64,000 nt of DNA from Marixanthomonas sp002364245. Lineage in GTDB: Bacteria > Bacteroidota > Bacteroidia > Flavobacteriales > Flavobacteriaceae. A program made the position numbers and the translations under genes. The DNA is taken from the NCBI GenBank assembly GCA_963973455.1, contig CAXAZF010000006.1, positions 62,001 through 126,000 of the forward strand, in the 5' to 3' direction. Positions 25,566 to 33,309 of this stretch are shown piece by piece (the first letter of the stretch is position 1; each line of letters begins with the position of its first letter). The notes under the pieces were generated by a model. The model was not told the DNA's origin, ran no database searches, and worked only from the letters and a program-made list of their open reading frames with translations.

Positions 25566-26309
25566 ATGAAGCGAAAACAATTTATAAAAACCTCGATACT
25601 TTCAGCAACTGCTTTGGCTGTCATACCACATTTGTCTTTTACCTCTAATCAACAACAATTTACAATTGACCAATTAATAGGAAAAGGCAACCGCGATATT
25701 GTGGGTGACAGTTATACCTCAAAAATGCATAAAGAAACTAAAAAGGCATTTTTAAAAATGAAGAAAGCAGCTACAGAAAAAAACATCCAGATAGAAGTCG
25801 TTTCTGCTTACCGAAGTTTTGAACGTCAAAAACAAATTTTTGAAGGAAAATATAACAGGTTTACTAAGCAAGGACTCTCCCCTATTCAAGCTATTGAAAA
25901 AATAATCGAATATTCAACCATCCCCGGAACCTCTCGTCATCATTGGGGTACCGATATTGATATTATTGACGCCAATGCACCGCGACCGGAAAGTGTATTG
26001 CAGCCAGAGCATTTTCACGGCACAGGCCCTTTTTGTAAACTAAAAAGCTGGCTAAATGAGCACGCCAACTCTTTTGGGTTTTATGAAGTCTATACCGACA
26101 ATGCCAACCGAAAGGGTTTTAAATACGAACCTTGGCATTTTAGTTATGCTCCCATTTCAAAGCCGATGCTTCAAGAATATAAAAAACTGAATGTAGAAGC
26201 CATTTTGAAAAAAGAAAAAATTAAAGGAAGTGAGTATTTTTCTGAAGTATTTATTGAAAAATACCGTACCGAAAACATTCTTGACATCAATCCCAAATTA
26301 CTTTCGTAA
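25566..26309 (+). CDS. M15-family D-alanyl-D-alanine carboxypeptidase-like protein
   Basis: 247 aa exported zinc peptidase of the VanY/LdcB type acting on peptidoglycan stem peptides. Zinc motifs: SRHHWGTDIDI (H-x6-D type) and EPWHFSY, whose Glu is the catalytic base and His a ligand; SAYRSFERQ is the usual substrate-binding block. The leader MKRKQFIKTSILSATALAVIP is a KR-type signal that resembles twin-arginine leaders, but a strict RR is missing. It is followed after 24 bases by the M48 peptidase gene. Confidence 0.88.
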   Translation: MKRKQFIKTSILSATALAVIPHLSFTSNQQQFTIDQLIGKGNRDIVGDSYTSKMHKETKKAFLKMKKAATEKNIQIEVVSAYRSFERQKQIFEGKYNRFTKQGLSPIQAIEKIIEYSTIPGTSRHHWGTDIDIIDANAPRPESVLQPEHFHGTGPFCKLKSWLNEHANSFGFYEVYTDNANRKGFKYEPWHFSYAPISKPMLQEYKKLNVEAILKKEKIKGSEYFSEVFIEKYRTENILDINPKLLS

Positions 26310-26333
26310 CTTAGTGTACTAAAAAATACTATT

Positions 26334-27101
26334 ATGGCTTCAAGTCGCAGTTGGAAAATTAGGATATTTATTGGTTTGGCTATCGTTGCTTTCGCTTTTT
26401 TTAAAAAATGTGTAAATACTGAAGAAAATCCATATACTGGAAAAGAACAGACCATTTCTATGTCTACTGAAAAGGAAATCGCTATTGGACTACAAAGTGC
26501 CCCACAAATGATCGATCAATACGGCGGACTCTACCAAGACCAAAGCATGCAAAACTATGTAGATATGGTGGGTGCTAAATTAGTCAATAACAGCATGGCT
26601 AAAAACACCCCGTATCAATATGAATTTCATTTATTATCAGACTCTGAAACCATAAATGCTTTTGCGCTTCCAGGCGGACAAATATTTATTACACAAGCAT
26701 TATTCTCACAGCTTAGTAATGAAGATCAATTAGCAGGAGTTTTAGGTCATGAAATTGGCCATGTGCTTGGGCGCCATTCCGCAGAGCGAATTGCAGAGAC
26801 CGAATTTTGGCAAACTGTTTCCCAAGGAGCTTCAGTAGGTGCCGATGCCGGTGGTTTAGTTGCTGGTATTGGGCAAAATGTTTTACTTGGCAACGGTCGT
26901 GGTGACGAGCTGGAAAGCGATGATTTAGGTGTTAAGTTTATGATCGATGCAGGCTATAACCCTCGGGAAATGATCGAGGTAATGAGAATATTAAAGGCTG
27001 CTGCCGGTCCAAATCGCTTACCCGAATTTAAAAGCACCCACCCAGACCCAGAAAACCGCATTGAAAAAATTGAAGAGGCGATTGAAAAGTATGGAGGGTA
27101 A
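26334..27101 (+). CDS. M48-family metallopeptidase (BepA/Oma1-like)
   Basis: 255 aa. An N-terminal hydrophobic segment (IFIGLAIVAFAFF, ending near a cysteine in FKKCVNTEEN) suggests a membrane anchor or lipoprotein. The catalytic motif GHEIGHVLGRHSAERIAE contains HExxH, and the downstream glutamate ligand lies in ELESDDLGVKFM. Such proteins act in envelope protein quality control. The C-terminal end STHPDPENRIEKIEEAI is typical of the group. It is probably co-transcribed with the M15 gene. Confidence 0.88.
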   Translation: MASSRSWKIRIFIGLAIVAFAFFKKCVNTEENPYTGKEQTISMSTEKEIAIGLQSAPQMIDQYGGLYQDQSMQNYVDMVGAKLVNNSMAKNTPYQYEFHLLSDSETINAFALPGGQIFITQALFSQLSNEDQLAGVLGHEIGHVLGRHSAERIAETEFWQTVSQGASVGADAGGLVAGIGQNVLLGNGRGDELESDDLGVKFMIDAGYNPREMIEVMRILKAAAGPNRLPEFKSTHPDPENRIEKIEEAIEKYGG

Positions 27102-27134
27102 ACGCTATTCGTATACTGCTTGTAACTTACACTA

Positions 27135-27563
27135 ATGGAAAACCTACAAATTCAAACAAATCCTAAAGTTGAAGCCGTTTTCAACAACTATCCCAATGCT
27201 GTTCAGAAAAAAATATTGAACCTCAGAAATCTGATTGTTGAAACCGCAAAAGACACAGAAGAAATTACAAAGTTAGAGGAAACCCTAAAATGGGGAGAGC
27301 CGAGCTACCTCGTTAAAAAAGGGAGCACAATACGGATTGATTGGAAAGAAAAAGCCCCAAATCAATATGCTATGTATTTTAAATGTACCAGCAAGTTGGT
27401 GCCAACGTTCAAACTAGTTTATAAAGATACCTTTAATTTTGAAGGAAACAGAGCCATCGTTTTTCAAATGAACGATGCCATTCCGGAGATTGAATTAAAA
27501 AATTGCATCAAAGCTGCATTAAGGTATCATAGTGTAAAAAACACCCCTAATCTAGGGTTATAA
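27135..27563 (+). CDS. DUF1801 domain protein
   Basis: 142 aa soluble protein. The N-terminal helix (VFNNYPNAVQKKILNLRNLI) and the block LKWGEPSYLVKKGSTIRIDW match the DUF1801/YdhG-like fold, a small beta-rich domain of unknown role related by shape to iron chaperone frataxin. No signal peptide or cofactor motif is visible. It stands 33 bases after the M48 gene. Confidence 0.75.
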   Translation: MENLQIQTNPKVEAVFNNYPNAVQKKILNLRNLIVETAKDTEEITKLEETLKWGEPSYLVKKGSTIRIDWKEKAPNQYAMYFKCTSKLVPTFKLVYKDTFNFEGNRAIVFQMNDAIPEIELKNCIKAALRYHSVKNTPNLGL

Positions 27564-27580
27564 TTAATCAGAACAAAGTA

Positions 27581-27618
27581 AGCAGTTGATTTTCAGAAGC
27601 AGTTGATTTTCAGAAGCA
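27581..27618. repeat. Perfect 17-bp tandem duplication
   Basis: AGCAGTTGATTTTCAGA occurs twice head to tail, followed by the first 4 bases of a third copy. It lies between the DUF1801 gene and the gpmI promoter. This is a simple local duplication, too short for a CRISPR or iteron array. Confidence 0.9.
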
Positions 27619-27664
27619 TTTTCTTTTCACGTCTTTATTCTATTTTCCATCTTTCCATAATCGT

Positions 27665-27672
27665 TATCTTTG
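27665..27672 (+). promoter_or_regulatory. -7 promoter box for gpmI
   Basis: TATCTTTG matches TAnnTTTG, 16 bases before the gpmI ATG. No clear TTTG at -33 was found. Confidence 0.5.
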
Positions 27673-27688
27673 CACTTTATATTTTGCT

Positions 27689-29203
27689 ATGAACAAAAAA
27701 GTCCTTTTACTCATCCTAGATGGATGGGGCATTACCCAAGAACCAGCCGTTTCGGCAATTGATCAAGCTGAAACCCCTTTTATAGATTCGCTTTACAAAA
27801 AATACCCTAACAACCAATTGCTTACCCACGGAATGAATGTAGGCCTGCCCGATGGACAAATGGGAAACAGTGAAGTAGGCCATATAAATCTGGGCGCGGG
27901 ACGTATTGTATATCAGGATTTGGCAAAAATAAACTTAGCCATAGAAAATGACACCTTAAAGGACGAGCCTGTTTTAAACGAAGCTTTCAACCATGCCAAA
28001 GAACACAACAAAAAAGTTCATTTTATTGGTTTGGTCTCTAACGGTGGCGTGCATTCACATATAAACCATTTAAAAGGATTACTTACGGCAGCAGATACCG
28101 AAGGTATTGAAAACATATTTGTTCACGCTTTTACCGATGGCCGTGATGTTGATCCTAAATCTGGGGCGGGACATATTCAAGATTTGCAAGAACATCTTAA
28201 AACTACCAATGGAAAATTAGCTTCCGTTATTGGTAGGTATTACGCCATGGATCGTGATAAACGATGGGAACGTGTTAAAAAAGCATATGATTTGTTGGTC
28301 TTCGGAAAAGGAAAAACCTCAACCAATGCCGTCCAAAGCATTAAAGATAGTTATGCTGAAAACATCACAGATGAATTTATTGAACCCATCGTACTGACGG
28401 AAAATGAAAAACCCGTTGCTACGATCGAAAAAGATGATGTGGTGATTTTCTTTAATTTCAGAACAGATAGAGGAAGGCAACTTACCGAAGTTTTAACCCA
28501 GCAAGATTTTCCAGAATACAACATGGAAAAGCTTCCATTGAAGTTTATCACCTTGACCAACTATGACGAATCGTTTAAAAACGTAGCGGTTGTTTATAAT
28601 AAGGCGAACATTAAAGAAACGTTAGGCGAAGTTCTTGAACAAAACAACAAAACTCAAATTCGTATTGCTGAAACTGAAAAGTACCCTCACGTTACTTTTT
28701 TCTTTTCTGGCGGTCGTGAAAAACCTTTTAAAGATGAAAAGCGGATTTTATGTCCTTCACCAAAAGTAGCTACTTACGACCTTCAACCCGAAATGAGTGC
28801 CTATGAAATTAGGGACAAAATTATCCCTGAAATCAATTCAAAATCAGCAGATTTTATTTGCTTAAATTTTGCAAATCCCGATATGGTAGGTCATACCGGT
28901 GTTTTTGAAGCAGCTATAAAAGCCTGCGAAACGGTTGACAGTTGTTCAAAAAGCATTGTTGAAGCAGCATTGAACAATGGTTATTCAACCATCGTATTGG
29001 CAGATCATGGAAACAGTGAAACCATGCGAAACCCAGACGGATCACCCAACACCGCACATACTACAAATCCAGTCCCTATTATTATTGTAGATAATGATAT
29101 TAAAAACGTCAAAGAAGGTATTTTAGGCGATATTGCACCTACTATTTTAAAACTAATGGGCATTACTAAACCCGAATCCATGACACAGGATTCCTTAATT
29201 TAA
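27689..29203 (+). CDS. gpmI: 2,3-bisphosphoglycerate-independent phosphoglycerate mutase
   Basis: 504 aa manganese enzyme interconverting 3- and 2-phosphoglycerate in glycolysis and gluconeogenesis. It begins LLLILDGWGI with the first metal aspartate, and the phosphoserine nucleophile is Ser61 in GQMGNSEVGHINLGAG. Other metal ligands lie in FANPDMVGHTG and VLADHGNSE near the C-terminus. Length is typical. The thioredoxin-fold lipoprotein gene starts 5 bases after the stop. Confidence 0.96.
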   Translation: MNKKVLLLILDGWGITQEPAVSAIDQAETPFIDSLYKKYPNNQLLTHGMNVGLPDGQMGNSEVGHINLGAGRIVYQDLAKINLAIENDTLKDEPVLNEAFNHAKEHNKKVHFIGLVSNGGVHSHINHLKGLLTAADTEGIENIFVHAFTDGRDVDPKSGAGHIQDLQEHLKTTNGKLASVIGRYYAMDRDKRWERVKKAYDLLVFGKGKTSTNAVQSIKDSYAENITDEFIEPIVLTENEKPVATIEKDDVVIFFNFRTDRGRQLTEVLTQQDFPEYNMEKLPLKFITLTNYDESFKNVAVVYNKANIKETLGEVLEQNNKTQIRIAETEKYPHVTFFFSGGREKPFKDEKRILCPSPKVATYDLQPEMSAYEIRDKIIPEINSKSADFICLNFANPDMVGHTGVFEAAIKACETVDSCSKSIVEAALNNGYSTIVLADHGNSETMRNPDGSPNTAHTTNPVPIIIVDNDIKNVKEGILGDIAPTILKLMGITKPESMTQDSLI

Positions 29204-29208
29204 AAAAC

Positions 29209-29802
29209 ATGAAAAAAATAATTTTTGCAGTTATAGCTCTAACCTTTATAGCTTGTGGATCACCAAAACAAAACAAAGAAGAGAAATCGCCAGAAAAAAC
29301 AATGGCAGAAAAAGATGAAACCACTACTATCAACAGAGAGGTTCCTGATGAAGAAGATGGCGGCAACATGCTTTTAGGGGAAGTAAATAAAGAGGCTTTC
29401 AGCAAGGAGCCTTATTCAGAGTGGTTTCAGGCAAATGCAAACTTTCATAAATTGGACACAGCCACAGTTAAAAAAATAAAGCCACTTTTAAAAGATGTAA
29501 AAATAACTGCCTTTATGGGTTCTTGGTGTTCCGATAGTCAACGCGAAATTCCTGCATTCTATAAGATTATGGAATATGTGGACTATGACTTTGACAACCT
29601 CACGATGTATGCCATGGACCATCAAAAATTAACAGAAGAAGGTTACGAAAACACGTTGGATATAAATTATGTACCAACTTTAATTTTTTACCGCGACGGA
29701 GAGGAAATTGGCCGTTTTGTAGAACACGCGCGAGAAAGTCTTGAAAAAGACATCTACGCAATTGTAAGCGAAGCTGATTACAAACACGCTTACGAAGAAT
29801 AA
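29209..29802 (+). CDS. Thioredoxin-fold lipoprotein with single-cysteine WCSDS motif
   Basis: 197 aa. Lipoprotein leader ending FIAC (Cys16), an acidic linker of about 50 residues, then a thioredoxin domain. The active site reads GSWCSDSQREIP (Trp106, Cys107), so the second cysteine of CxxC is a serine. The cis-proline is present in NYVPTLIFYRDG. The fold is clear, but a single-cysteine site cannot make the usual disulfide; a monothiol or binding role is possible. It is probably co-transcribed with gpmI. Confidence 0.82.
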   Translation: MKKIIFAVIALTFIACGSPKQNKEEKSPEKTMAEKDETTTINREVPDEEDGGNMLLGEVNKEAFSKEPYSEWFQANANFHKLDTATVKKIKPLLKDVKITAFMGSWCSDSQREIPAFYKIMEYVDYDFDNLTMYAMDHQKLTEEGYENTLDINYVPTLIFYRDGEEIGRFVEHARESLEKDIYAIVSEADYKHAYEE

Positions 29803-29817
29803 GTGCTACATTATTTG

Positions 29818-29825
29818 TATTTTTG
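29818..29825 (+). promoter_or_regulatory. -7 promoter box for the HAD/map run
   Basis: TATTTTTG fits TAnnTTTG, 16 bases before the ATG at 29842. Confidence 0.5.
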
Positions 29826-29841
29826 CCGTTCAAAATAAGCT

Positions 29842-30246
29842 ATGATTACTGAAACATTAACCATTGCGGTAGATTTTGACGGTACCATTGTTGAAGACCA
29901 ATACCCAAACATTGGCAAACCCAAATTGTTTGCTTTTGACACATTACGGAAACTTCAAGAAAATGGGCACAGGCTTATTTTGTGGACCTACCGAAATGGA
30001 AAGACATTGACCGATGCTGTTCAGTTTTGTAAGGATAATGGCATTGTATTTTATTCAGTAAATAAAAGTTTTCCTGAAGAAAAATTCGACCCAAAGTATA
30101 GCCGTAAAATAAACGCTGATATTTTTATTGATGACAGAAACATTGGTGGTTTATTAGAGTGGGGACAAATATATCTACAACTTATTGGCGAAGAAAAACC
30201 GGTTGTAAAAACCAAAAAAAGAAAAAGAGGATGGCTTCCCTTTTAA
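29842..30246 (+). CDS. Small HAD-superfamily hydrolase-like protein (BT0820 type)
   Basis: 134 aa. The HAD nucleophile motif is AVDFDGTIVED at residues 8-18, with motif II in LILWTYRNGK and a late acidic pair in ADIFIDDRNIGG. The protein has no cap domain and resembles the small Bacteroidota hydrolase typified by BT_0820. The substrate is unknown. The map gene starts 12 bases after its stop, so they are in one operon. Confidence 0.82.
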   Translation: MITETLTIAVDFDGTIVEDQYPNIGKPKLFAFDTLRKLQENGHRLILWTYRNGKTLTDAVQFCKDNGIVFYSVNKSFPEEKFDPKYSRKINADIFIDDRNIGGLLEWGQIYLQLIGEEKPVVKTKKRKRGWLPF

Positions 30247-30257
30247 AGAAGAAAAAA

Positions 30258-31076
30258 ATGATCATACCAAAGAACAACGAAGAGATTGAATTAATGCGGG
30301 AGGCGGCTTTAATCGTTTCCAAAACATTGGGAATGCTAGCTAAAGAAGTAAAACCAGGGGTTACATCACTTCATCTTGATAAACTAGCAGAAACGTTTAT
30401 TAGAGACCACGGAGCCGAGCCCGGTTTTTTAGGAATGTACGATTTTCCTAATAGTTTATGTATGAGCCCCAATGCTCAAGTAGTACACGGTATCCCGAAC
30501 GACGTTCCTCTTAAAGAAGGTGATATCATCTCCATTGATTGTGGGGCTGTAAAAAATGGTTTTTATGGGGATCACGCTTATACTTTTGAAGTAGGTGAAG
30601 TTGCACTCGAAGTAAAAAAGCTATTAAAAATCACTAAGGAATCACTTTATGTCGGCATCCGTGAATTTAAAAAAGGAAATCGTGTAGGTGATGTTGGGTA
30701 TGCTATTCAAAACTACTGTGAAGATCACGGTTATGGTGTGGTTCGTGAATTAGTAGGACACGGTTTAGGCCGTAAAATGCACGAAGATCCCGAAATGCCA
30801 AACTACGGTCGTAGAGGCCGCGGCAAGAAATTTGTTGAAGGGATGACTGTTGCCATTGAGCCGATGATTAATTTGGGCACACGCCGTATTGAACAATTAA
30901 AAGACGGTTGGACCATTTTAACAGCAGACCGTAAGCCTAGCGCCCATTTTGAACATGATGTTGCTTTGGTAAACGGTAAGCCAGAACTGCTTTCTACGTT
31001 TGCTTATATTTATGATGCCTTAGGGATTGAAAGTGACGAAGAGCATGAATTCCGTCAAAAGGAATTAGTGCTGTAA
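30258..31076 (+). CDS. map: Type I methionine aminopeptidase
   Basis: 272 aa from the ATG at 30258; upstream in-frame starts would overlap the HAD gene and add a poly-lysine tail foreign to the family. It removes the initiator methionine. The five metal ligands are visible: D in ISIDCGAVKNGFYGDHA (two aspartates), H in LVGHGLGRKMHEDP, E in AIEPMINLG, and E in HFEHDVALV. Cytoplasmic. Followed 11 bases later by a methyltransferase gene. Confidence 0.93.
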   Translation: MIIPKNNEEIELMREAALIVSKTLGMLAKEVKPGVTSLHLDKLAETFIRDHGAEPGFLGMYDFPNSLCMSPNAQVVHGIPNDVPLKEGDIISIDCGAVKNGFYGDHAYTFEVGEVALEVKKLLKITKESLYVGIREFKKGNRVGDVGYAIQNYCEDHGYGVVRELVGHGLGRKMHEDPEMPNYGRRGRGKKFVEGMTVAIEPMINLGTRRIEQLKDGWTILTADRKPSAHFEHDVALVNGKPELLSTFAYIYDALGIESDEEHEFRQKELVL

Positions 31077-31087
31077 TCTTTTCAGCC

Positions 31088-31855
31088 ATGCAAAAGCTAT
31101 CCACTTTTTTTCTGAATATAATTCCCCGTCCGCTATTAATTAGGTTAAGCTATTTGGTAAAACCATTCGTCGCATTTTTTTTAAGAGGCGACAAATACAC
31201 AGACCCCATTGATGGTCAATCCTATCGGAAATTTTTACCGTATGGATACGAAAAAGTACGCGAAAATGTATTAGCGCCTGGCACATTATCCTTAGAACGC
31301 CATCGATTGTGTTGGTTGTATTTAAAAAATGAAACATCGTTCTTTTCTTCAAAATTAAAAGTACTTCATTTTGCACCAGAACAAGCTTTTTATAAGCGTT
31401 TCAGAAAGATGAAAAATTTAGAGTACATCACTACCGACCTTAACTCTCCTATTGCCGATGTAAAAGCAGATATCTGTAACTTACCTTTTGCAGACAATGA
31501 GTTTGACTTTATAATCTGTAATCACGTTTTAGAGCATATTCCAGACGATACTAAAGCAATGGAAGAATTATACCGTATTTTGGCTTCCAACGGGACAGCC
31601 ATTTTGCAAATACCTTTAGAGAACGATAGACAAACTACTTTTGAAGACGATTCGATAACCGACTCAAAAGAGCGCGCTAAAATATTTGGTCAATATGACC
31701 ACGTTCGTATTTATGGGATGGATTATTTTGACAAACTCGCTTCGGTAGGGTTTTCAGTTGAAGCAGTTGATTACACCAAAACTTTTTCCGAAGAAGAAAT
31801 CAATACCTACCGATTGGCAAAAGGCGAGTTACTGCCTGTTTGTAAAAAGAACTAA
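31088..31855 (+). CDS. Class I SAM-dependent methyltransferase
   Basis: 255 aa with a Methyltransf_11-like core: LKVLHFAPEQAFYKRF replaces the usual glycine-rich motif I, followed by YITTDLNSPIADVKADICNL, the motif NEFDFIICNHVLEHIPDD and ELYRILASNGTAILQIP. The lack of the GxGxG loop is unusual but is seen in a subgroup with HFAPE. N-terminal residues 1-75 form a helical or basic cap. Substrate unknown. It overlaps the convergent apbE gene by 4 bases. Confidence 0.82.
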   Translation: MQKLSTFFLNIIPRPLLIRLSYLVKPFVAFFLRGDKYTDPIDGQSYRKFLPYGYEKVRENVLAPGTLSLERHRLCWLYLKNETSFFSSKLKVLHFAPEQAFYKRFRKMKNLEYITTDLNSPIADVKADICNLPFADNEFDFIICNHVLEHIPDDTKAMEELYRILASNGTAILQIPLENDRQTTFEDDSITDSKERAKIFGQYDHVRIYGMDYFDKLASVGFSVEAVDYTKTFSEEEINTYRLAKGELLPVCKKN

Positions 31856-32862
31856 TTAGTAGCAGTTTTCACTTTCATTCCAGCTGTTAAAAACTCTTTT
31901 TGTTGATTTAATGAATCTGTATAGGTTAAATATGCTTCTACATTTGGCAATTCTTTTAATAGTTTTTTAGACTTTTCAAGTCCCAATGCCATAAAAGAAG
32001 TAGCATAGGCATCTGCTTCTGCGCAAGTAGGAGCAATTACGGTTGCGCTAGTCACATCACTTTGTTCTGCTTTTCCTGTGAGTGGGTTTATGGTGTGTAC
32101 ATATTTTTTTCCTGTAATAGAATCCACTCTAAATTTTCTATAATTTCCTGAAGAAGCCATCGCTTGATTTTTTAACGGAACGATTTCAGCAAAACTTCGA
32201 TTATCAATATCTGAACTGACTGCTTCAATCCCTACAGTCCATGGTTTTTGTTTGGTTAAATTAGTTCCACTCGATAAAATTTCTCCTCCTAATTCAATTA
32301 AGTAATCGTTAACTCCGTTATTTTCAAGGTATTTCCCTATTAAGTCTATTCCGTATCCTTTTGCTATGGCGTTAAAGTCAAAATATATTTGAGGATGTTT
32401 TTTTTGAATCGTGTTTTCTGAAGTAAGTGCTACCTTATCAAAGCCTACAAATTGCATCAACGAATCTAAGGTTGTACTATCAATTTCCTGAAGTGGTTTT
32501 ACATCGCCAAAACCATATGCATTGCGAAGCACGCCAATGGTAGGGTCGAAATATCCATTGGTTTGTTTATATATTTTTTCAGAAAGAAGAAAAACATCTT
32601 TAAAGGTTTCATCTATAATTATTGTAGAGTCCCCTTCGTTAATTTTTGAAATATCGCTAATAGGAATATACGTGCTTACAGACTGATTAACAGCCTGAAC
32701 AATAGAGTCGATTGCTTTTTCAGCATCGAAATCTTGCTTAGAGTAGTATTGAATATGGTAAGTTGTACCAAAGGCTTTCCCTTCAACATACGTGGCTTCT
32801 TGTGTATTTTCAGCGCAAGAAACAAATAAAAAAAAGATGGTTATTGACAGTAAATATTTCAT
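31852..32862 (-). CDS. apbE: FAD:protein FMN transferase (flavinyltransferase ApbE)
   Basis: 336 aa lipoprotein (leader ends FVSC, Cys16). ApbE takes FMN from FAD and links it by phosphoester to threonines of NqrB and NqrC, whose genes lie just upstream on the same strand. Visible ApbE blocks: GKAFGTTYHIQYY, DFNAIAKGYGIDLIG, LIELGGEILSSGTN, and the metal and substrate segment TINPLTGKAEQSDVTSATV with CAEADAYATSFMALG. It overlaps the 120 aa gene by 4 bases, so the two are translationally coupled. Confidence 0.93.
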   Translation of the reverse strand: MKYLLSITIFFLFVSCAENTQEATYVEGKAFGTTYHIQYYSKQDFDAEKAIDSIVQAVNQSVSTYIPISDISKINEGDSTIIIDETFKDVFLLSEKIYKQTNGYFDPTIGVLRNAYGFGDVKPLQEIDSTTLDSLMQFVGFDKVALTSENTIQKKHPQIYFDFNAIAKGYGIDLIGKYLENNGVNDYLIELGGEILSSGTNLTKQKPWTVGIEAVSSDIDNRSFAEIVPLKNQAMASSGNYRKFRVDSITGKKYVHTINPLTGKAEQSDVTSATVIAPTCAEADAYATSFMALGLEKSKKLLKELPNVEAYLTYTDSLNQQKEFLTAGMKVKTATN

Positions 32863-33221
32863 ATTATTTCTTGTAAACCGTTATAGACCATGGTATAATC
32901 TTCATTTTTTAAAACAGGTTGGGCATAATCACTCCCGTGGCCCAACCCTACTCCTGCATAATACGTTTTGGCATCAAATTTATCGGCGTGAGCTTTTATG
33001 GTTTGCATAAAAACAGGATCGTACGTATTGGCGTCTTCGGGATAGGTAATTGCCCTTACAATTATAAAGTGCAAGTCTTTATTCTTTAAGGCTACAAATT
33101 GTGGATCCTTTTTCAGCTTAGAATTTACCCCTAAAAACTCAAAACCATTTTTCTCAAGCTCTTTTCCTACTATATTCATAGCAAGGTTGTGTAATTCTTG
33201 TTGTGTAAGTGGTAAGCTCAT
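32859..33221 (-). CDS. Small conserved Nqr-linked protein, function unknown
   Basis: 120 aa soluble protein with no leader, no metal motif and no ferredoxin cysteines. Segments: LGVNSKLKKDPQFVALKNKD, FIIVRAITYPED, and DAKTYYAGVGLGHGSDYAQP. Similar short proteins near flavobacterial nqr operons are sometimes auto-labelled as Nqr subunit F, but this sequence shares nothing visible with NqrF. It has its own promoter after the nqrF terminator and overlaps apbE by 4 bases, which suggests a role in flavin delivery or Nqr assembly. Confidence 0.7.
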   Translation of the reverse strand: MSLPLTQQELHNLAMNIVGKELEKNGFEFLGVNSKLKKDPQFVALKNKDLHFIIVRAITYPEDANTYDPVFMQTIKAHADKFDAKTYYAGVGLGHGSDYAQPVLKNEDYTMVYNGLQEII

Positions 33222-33225
33222 TATG

Positions 33226-33233
33226 CAAAAATA
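33226..33233 (-). promoter_or_regulatory. -7 promoter box, 4 nt before the 120 aa gene
   Basis: Minus-strand TATTTTTG fits TAnnTTTG exactly, with 4 bases between its G and the ATG at 33221. It separates the apbE unit from the nqr operon. Confidence 0.55.
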
Positions 33234-33247
33234 GGAAGTATTTGGCT

Positions 33248-33282
33248 AAAAAAAGAGCCGTTTCAGAAAAACTGAAACGGCT
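33248..33282 (-). terminator. Terminator of the nqr operon
   Basis: AGCCGTTTCAG pairs perfectly with CTGAAACGGCT across an AAAAA loop. On the minus strand it is followed by CTCTTTTTTT. It lies 28 bases past the nqrF stop. Confidence 0.88.
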
Positions 33283-33309
33283 TATAATCTTTATTAAATG
33301 AAGGTTTTA

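Noticed and set aside
25566..25640. True twin-arginine signal on the M15 peptidase
   Set aside because: The motif is KR followed by KQF rather than RR-x-F-L/I-K; a Tat role is possible but not shown.
27581..27618. Possible CRISPR or iteron array
   Set aside because: Only two copies of 17 bases without spacers; a simple tandem duplication explains it.
30159..30257. Upstream start for methionine aminopeptidase
   Set aside because: It overlaps the HAD gene and adds a lysine-rich tail not seen in MAP proteins.
32859..33221. Second NqrF subunit
   Set aside because: No ferredoxin cysteines, FAD or NADH motifs, and only 120 residues.
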